Source: Meandrina meandrites
Taxonomy: Eukaryota > Cnidaria > Anthozoa > Scleractinia > Meandrinidae
NCBI GenBank assembly: GCA_963693305.1
Contig: OY855913.1
Coordinates: 23,990,114 to 24,054,113 of the forward strand
Direction: 5' to 3'
DNA: 64,000 nt
In this document: piece after piece, positions 58,188 through 64,000 of the stretch
How the letters are laid out: every line of letters starts with the position of its first letter
Position numbering within the stretch: the first letter of the stretch is position 1
Position numbers and translations under genes: made by a program
Notes under the pieces: generated by a model
What the model saw: the letters and a program-made list of their open reading frames with translations, nothing else
Told to the model about the DNA's origin: nothing
Database searches by the model: none

Positions 58188-58613
58188 CCGTAATGATTCG
58201 ATTTAGCGCCCTCCTTCCAATAAACGCCCCCTTCCGAATAAGCGCCCGCCTTCGAATGTGTTTTTGTCAATAAGCGCCCCTATTCCAATAAGCGCCCACC
58301 TTCGAATGTGTTTTTGTCAAATAAGCGCCCCTATTCCAATAAGCGCCCCCATTCTTACAGTTTTGTTATTGTTAGTTACCGTAGATAAACTCATGAACAT
58401 TCACCGCACCGTACATGTATATATTTACTGCTAAAATGAACAATTCTTTTAAAAGTAACTGAACGTTCAACAATTTGTTACTGTTACAGTGTTTGTTATT
58501 GCTGTTTGGTTGTTTTTCAAAAAATCAAATAAGCGCCCTGTCTCGAACAAGCGCCCTCCCTTGAGGTGCCAAAAGTAAATAAGCCCCCCAGGCGCTAAAT
58601 CGAAACATTACGG
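58188..58613. mobile_element. MITE CCGTAATG family, TA target site
   Basis: The ends CCGTAATGATTCGATTTAGC and the inverted GCTAAATCGAAACATTACGG are flanked by TA (58186-58187, 58614-58615). The interior repeats AATAAGCGCCC and CTTCGAATGTGTTTTTGTCA. The CCGTAA start resembles the other TA-flanked family in this window. Confidence 0.85.
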
Positions 58614-59013
58614 TATTTCTGTAAAAAATGTGCCAAGCTGGTCGTGACAAATCAAAACCGCAGTACTGAATTTAGCGTAATTTGACGCAACAAAACTACT
58701 GGGAAGTGTTAATGAAATAATATCACATTACCTGAAAGATATTTGTCCTTCCTGAACTTCTGGGATGTTTACAACAGAGTGATTAAAGTTTAATTTAATC
58801 CCCACTAATGTGCTTGCGTTCTTCAACCTGATTGGCTTAACGTCCTAAACCGCATGTAATTATTCAATGACTGTAAGGAACCATAACATAAAACTTCCTT
58901 GACGAGTTTTTAACGACTTGCTAAGAAGCTGTTCAACAAAAATGAACGAGACACTAATCCTGTTATGGGTGAATTTCTCCATGCTCAAGGGGGATTGTCA
59001 ACTCGACAAAGGT

Positions 59014-59313
59014 TGTGGAAACAGTAATCTTTGGCTTTTGTTTCAACATCTGTCTAGAGATTTCATAAAGTTTTAAACAAGATTTCAAATATTAGCACCA
59101 TAATGACAGATAGTGAGAAACGAAATCATACCCACATGTGTGGAGCATTTAGATTCGGCTCTTGTTTCTCTAGCTGTCTCGAGATTTAATAAAGTTTTAA
59201 TTAAGATTTCAAATGCTGACAGCATAATGACAGATAGTGAGGAAAACAAGCATTTGTCACATGTGTGGAACATTCAGATACGACTGTTGTTTCCACAGCT
59301 GTTTCAACTTCTC
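59014..59313 (+). repeat. 125-bp tandem repeat, 2.4 copies
   Basis: Units (59014-59137, 59138-59262, 59263-59313) share TTCATAAAGTTTTAA or a variant, ATAATGACAGATAGTGAG and CACATGTGTGGA. Related text (TTGTTTCCACAGCTG) recurs near 63168. Confidence 0.8.
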
Positions 59314-61782
59314 CGAAACTTGTTAAGAGTAAGTATTCTTTTATTGGTTAAACTGTATTAGTCTAATTTCCAGAGGTGAATATAAGAATGGAACATTTTG
59401 ATTGGTCGAAAAGCTCTAGTTTATGACCCTATTTTCACCTCGCTAAGTGAATATAGCATTTCAGGACTTGGTTACTCAGCCACGCCACCTTTACCACCCG
59501 GGCAAGTAAACAGCATTTGCTGAATGAAAATTTCCTTCATTCTGAAGAAATCACTCCAAATCCGGAGTATTCAACACATTTGAAATTTTTGAAATTGTCT
59601 CCAAGGCTTCTGGACCTAATTTAGAGATGATTCACAAGGTATTAGAATTGATGGTAAACGCGGTGGGTTTGTAGATCGCACGCGGCCATGAGAAACTCAA
59701 TCCGATCGATTGACCCAAAATTATTCAGACCAGAGCTGCTCGACTCGTTTCAAGAGGATTTGCATAATGTATTTGTTTTGTTCAGAAGTCGCCAACAACT
59801 AATCAAAGGTACTAGATATGTCTTTTTCTTAGTGTTTGTTTTATTCCGTTTTATTGCTTAAAGTATAGTGTAAATTCTGATTTACGATGAATTATTAAAA
59901 CTTGTTCAGGCACGTATGCAAGCGAGCATTTGTGTTTGTCGTTTCCTTGTTTTAGTTCTTCATTTGATTCTTGATATTCGCCCCTGAAATTTAGACTAAA
60001 GCAATTATTCGCCTCAGGCTCAATGAAACTAGGTGAATATTCTCCTCGACTACGTGTCAGGGAATATTCACCGAAATTCACTTCGCCTTCGGCGAATAAT
60101 TGTTAGTTATAAATCGGTTTAGTGCCATTGATTCTGCTCCAAATTTCACTTTTTTGAACGGAAGCACATCATATGTATATATTAATTAAATTAAATATGA
60201 AAAAGGAAAACGAGCTGAGCTGAGCTAACTGACCTCGTCATTGTCATCAATTTAGCAAATAGAAGAGCCAAACCATCAAGCAAAGCATTGACTGTAGTAA
60301 CGGATGCGTTTTGAAAACATAGGCACGCAATGCGTGCAAGAGTTCTTTTTGGGGTAGGTGGCAAAGAGAAACGTTATTACTTACACTGTTGGATATTGGA
60401 TTTCAGGTAGCGAAAGAGAATTAGCGCATGCTTATGGATATTAATTCTCAGCTGATGAGTTTGTTTGGTTACAAATCTATAAGCTAAATTGATCACGTGA
60501 AAATTGTTAGAACTAACTACAGCAATCAGACACAACTCCAAATTACTGTCAGGACATATCAACCGTTTTATTTTAATGGTAGCTTGATTGGCTCTTTGAT
60601 AAAGTCTCAATCTGATTGGTGTGATGTCCATACGTGTCTCCCTCACCAAAAAAAAACGAAAGAACCACTTTGGCACCTGAAAGTCTAATTTAATTTTATT
60701 TTGCTGCTAACCTTACCGCCACAGAGTCAACAGCAATATTTGAAGGTTTTCTTTACCACAAATCTCTAAAAAAATCTCCAGCAAGTATTAGCTCTTATTA
60801 ATGTTTTCAATCAGACACAATATTACAATTCTGGTGGGGAAATACATAAAAAAATACCCAAAATGCCAGAAAGTGCCGCTAAATTAGCTTCTTTTTTGTC
60901 TATTCTCGCGGGAACAACGGTGAGTTCTAATTGAAACTACTCGTACGTGAAAAACAAGACTGTCAAGTTACTGATCGTAGCTTAAAATAAAAATATCTCG
61001 TAACATTTGCTTGCAGCAAAAAAAGAGAACAATTTTTATGTGCATCTATTTACGTCAGACCTGTTTCAACCAAGATTTTGTTTCGCTCGCAAGGACTAAT
61101 ATAATTATGTAGTTCCAGAATTATCTATGTATACATCTAAATATCTATGGATATGTATCTATACCTCCACAACGGAGGGAATTTCAGATAAGACCCCCAC
61201 CTCTCCGGAATTTCCATTTTTGTGAAGAAAAATAACCCCACTCCTTCGGAATTTCCAAACGTTTCTTTCATGCCCCCTGTCTCTGGAAAAAGCAATGTAA
61301 AAAAGAAATTGTGCAAATGTTCTAAACATTAGGCCGCTTTCCCTTGTGAACATAATTATGGTGTACAACCGATCGATCGAACCATCTTTTGACGATACAT
61401 GCTGTCAAAGACAAAAAATAGGTAAGTATTTTTTTACAAAAGTAAACAGAAAAAACATCTGGTTGTAACTTGTAAGGTTACCTTGATGTGTAACCATCCA
61501 TCCCCTTTCATTCCAATCCGAAAGAAAACCGCTAAATGCATCAGAACATGGATTAAAAACTGTTGACAACATTCACCGTAAACATGATCACAAAATCGCA
61601 AACGCGCTCGCAGAGAAAGCCAAATTGACCCTGAAATTTCAAACGAATGGCCAGAGAGAACAAGAACAAGGTATTCTTCTCGGGTTTCTGAAATTGTTAC
61701 ATTATTTTCATCATCAATAAACAGAAAACTTCTGCAAGCAAGGACGACTTTCTTTCCATCGAACGCGAGAAACAAACAACTC
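59314..61782. other. Intergenic sequence
   Basis: No gene recognised. The stretch 61160-61275 carries GGAATTTCC motifs like those at 2240-2460. Confidence 0.4.
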
Positions 61783-62010
61783 TAGTCACCGGTGCATGAC
61801 CCTATTTTCGAGTACTGCTGCTCGGTTTGGGGGAACACATCCAATCAGAAATTGAAAAGAATTGAAAAAATTCAGAAGCACTGTGTCTGAATAATGTTTA
61901 AACGCTCACATGATGAGGGACTCTGTTGAGATAAACTCCGATGGATCCCGATTGATGATCTAACTTATTCGTATCAACAAACTTTACATGATGCATAAGA
62001 CTGCAAGCGA
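61783..62010 (+). pseudogene. Decayed LINE reverse-transcriptase C-terminal fragment
   Basis: The frame DPIFEYCCSVWGNTSNQKL followed by KRIEKIQKHC matches the conserved 'YCS.VWGN' stretch after the RT domain of CR1/jockey-type LINEs. It is broken by several stops (for example after HCV). RWIPIDDLTYSYQ follows in the next part. Only the 3' piece remains. Confidence 0.6.
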
Positions 62011-63399
62011 AAAGAGTTTTATAATAATTTCTTAGTTAATACTGGGCCACAGTGACTGCGATGTCACCCAATAAAGTTGTTGTTTTCGTTGGGTGTATAT
62101 ATTATTTTTATGGAATATACAGCGTGCGGAGAATAGAACCCTTCAAAACTCTCTGGCTTCTCAGAAGAATGATGTTAAATTAGTATGGTAAATTATTTGT
62201 GCTCAAAACGAGTACAAATATCTCACGATATTTGTTCTCCACATGCACAAGACTGGTTAAACAGGTTCCGCGCAGACCCCTTGTTCTTCATGACACACGA
62301 AAGACTCAAAAACGGTGGAAGGTCGGGATTTCGTCAAAAAGCGTCTACCCGTCTTTTGCTGTTGTTTTTTTTACCTCCGGCCCTACATGCAGCCTCGCCA
62401 AAATACAGCAACACTATGCGCACGAAAATTTCTAATAACACATATATACTTACCTTCGCTAGACGCCTTTGATCTGTTTAATGACTTCTGTCGAAGATTT
62501 TTTTATTAAGGACGTTCATCGTAATTCTTGTAGATATCCTAGAACAGTGGAATCCCCTCTGAAATCTCGGCTCTTAAGCGGCGAAGCAACTGAGCCGAAT
62601 AAGACAGCTTCTGTGTAATATTCTTTTAATAAACAATTCTTGTTAAATTAGTTCGCACTTTTTAACGGCACCCTCAAAATTAAGGTCAATTAGTGATTAT
62701 TATCTTGTTGATGCCCGCTTCCTATTGGTTCAGAGCCTTAAAATAATGCCTCTAGGGATCGTACATGTTCAATGTATCAGCAAATATAGGGGTATTCCAA
62801 TTTTAACTAGAGGTTCACTTTTTGGTCACTTTTTTGGTCTGGACATTCCGTTTATTTGAAATGATCCCTGACTACGCCTCCAAACTGAGAAAGTGTTATA
62901 ATTAAGGTCAATAGGCGTTGTGAATTGGTCCAGAATTTCATTAACCGTAATTATAACTGTAACCAGACAGCAAATGTCTGTTAAATAATCTCGATTGTTG
63001 TACATTTTTGTAATTTGAATATAATGAAGCGACCCTTAAACTTTTGTTTTTGTTTATACCAAGGCAAGCTCGAGGGATCGAAGTTATCTTTCTTCATTCT
63101 AAATCATTACGACAGCGCAATTTTAAAATTATCTGAAAGAAACAGGGAAGAGAAAACAGTGGTTCTTGTTTCCACAGCTGCTCATAAGTTCTCCTGAACC
63201 GTTAATTCATGCACGGACGCGTATTTCTGTAACCGGGTACAGAAAAAAATATATATGTGCGCTATCTTTAGAAATCTGAATTAGCGGAAACACAGCCTTA
63301 TTGAGCTATCCCAGTCACTAATAGATTTATTGATAGATCAGTCTTATGTTTGCACAGGGAGCAGAGGAGCCAAATTTAACCTTTGCGAATATTTAAGAG

Positions 63400-63640
63400 G
63401 GTGGTAAAGGGTATTTTCGTGACTCGTGATCGACCCTTTTTATTTCCCGTGAAATGCGAAATGGCTAATTTTTTCCTCGTGAATCGTGATTTCCATAGTC
63501 GCTGCGAACCTTGATTTTTCAAAACGTTCTCTTTTATTTTCCGTGAAGTGTGAAAAGCCAAAGTCATATTTTTCGTGAATTGTGAAAGGGCTGTTCTATT
63601 TTCCATGAAACGTGTTCTATACCCCCCCCCCCCCCCCCCC
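63400..63640. repeat. Degenerate TTTTCCGTGAA repeat with C-run
   Basis: About six copies of TTTTCCGTGAA-GTGTGAAA-like sequence are followed by a C-run of about 17 at 63624-63640 and TAGAATCCTC. It is the same style as other G/C-ended MITEs here. Confidence 0.5.
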
Positions 63641-63888
63641 TAGAATCCTCATTAAAATAAGCCCCTTTACTCATGGATTGTCAGCCATTGACAGCTGTTT
63701 CGTCCTACTTACCGCTCATCAGCAAGGCGTAGCCATATGAGACACTTACGCCTGGCTATGCCATGCTCATGAGTATTTTCGGGAAGAAGTACCTGATTAG
63801 AAGGATGAAAGTGAATTACAGTTTTCATTTTTTTATTTTATTTTTCATTTTAAAGAAAACGACCAATTTTTTAAGCTTATAAAACATG

Positions 63889-63915
63889 TTTCGACAGAGC
63901 TTCTGCCATCTTCAG
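63889..63915 (-). ncRNA. Hammerhead-ribozyme-like core, second copy
   Basis: On the minus strand CTGAAGA, stem GGCA/TGTC with loop GAAGCTCT, then GAAAC. The loop and order match the motif at 45156-45199. A stem III is not evident, so this may be only a fragment. Confidence 0.3.
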
Positions 63916-64000
63916 TTGAATGATTTACAAAGCATGGAAAGTTGAATAATAAGTAGACGGAAATGCTAATTACGACAAATAGTAACAACAGAACGTGAAA

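Larger units (their letters stand above)
62011..64000. other. Intergenic sequence
   Basis: No gene recognised. It includes a repeat block at 63400-63640 and a hammerhead-like motif at 63889-63915. Confidence 0.4.

Overview
This is a eukaryotic nuclear window, most likely from an anthozoan cnidarian and quite possibly a stony coral. It is AT-rich with short exons, GT-AG introns and long intergenic stretches. It carries many short non-autonomous DNA transposons, often with long G or C runs, tRNA-derived SINE fragments and an L1/Tx1-type LINE. The host genes are animal genes: a TMEM68-type acyltransferase, a PTB-domain adaptor and two secreted animal heme peroxidases. The species cannot be fixed from sequence alone. 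Protein functions are assigned from remembered family motifs, not from a search.

Layout. 0.3-6.5 kb (+): an eight-exon TMEM68-like acyltransferase whose introns hold a foldback hairpin and a 660-bp pyrimidine block. 7-9.2 kb: MITEs, inverted repeats and a short tandem repeat. 11.4-14.4 kb (+): a LINE with a long open RT frame but almost no endonuclease domain. 15.3-17.1 kb: a large foldback element with an internal TGACTCG array, then a second MITE. 19.5-21.2 kb (+): an intronless PTB-domain adaptor gene with a good TATA box. 23.8-27.3 kb: two TIR elements in otherwise plain sequence. 27.3-35.1 kb (-): heme peroxidase A, six exons, 789 residues. 35.2-51.8 kb: no gene recognised; it holds a 105-bp tandem array, a roughly 7-kb stretch with few repeats, and a segment present in two long copies and one short copy with transposon insertions in some copies only. 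51.9-57.8 kb (-): heme peroxidase B, six exons, 684 residues. 58-64 kb: a TA-flanked MITE, a 125-bp tandem repeat, a decayed LINE fragment and repeat debris.

How the genes relate. Peroxidases A and B lie in the same orientation about 17 kb apart and are clearly paralogous, so they are a tandem pair. Both have a predicted signal peptide and the residues expected around heme, and so are probably secreted or lumenal peroxidases. They differ in intron positions, in their N-terminal extensions and at one heme-linking residue. The TMEM68-like, PTB and peroxidase genes show no evident functional link.

The most unusual points are these. The stop codon of peroxidase A lies inside the terminal inverted repeat of a MITE. 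Peroxidase B has Ile where the family has the heme-ester Glu. The LINE has lost its endonuclease in frame. Duplicated copies of one segment provide 'empty sites' for two insertions. Two distant loci share a hammerhead-ribozyme-like core. No wholly new gene system was recognised.
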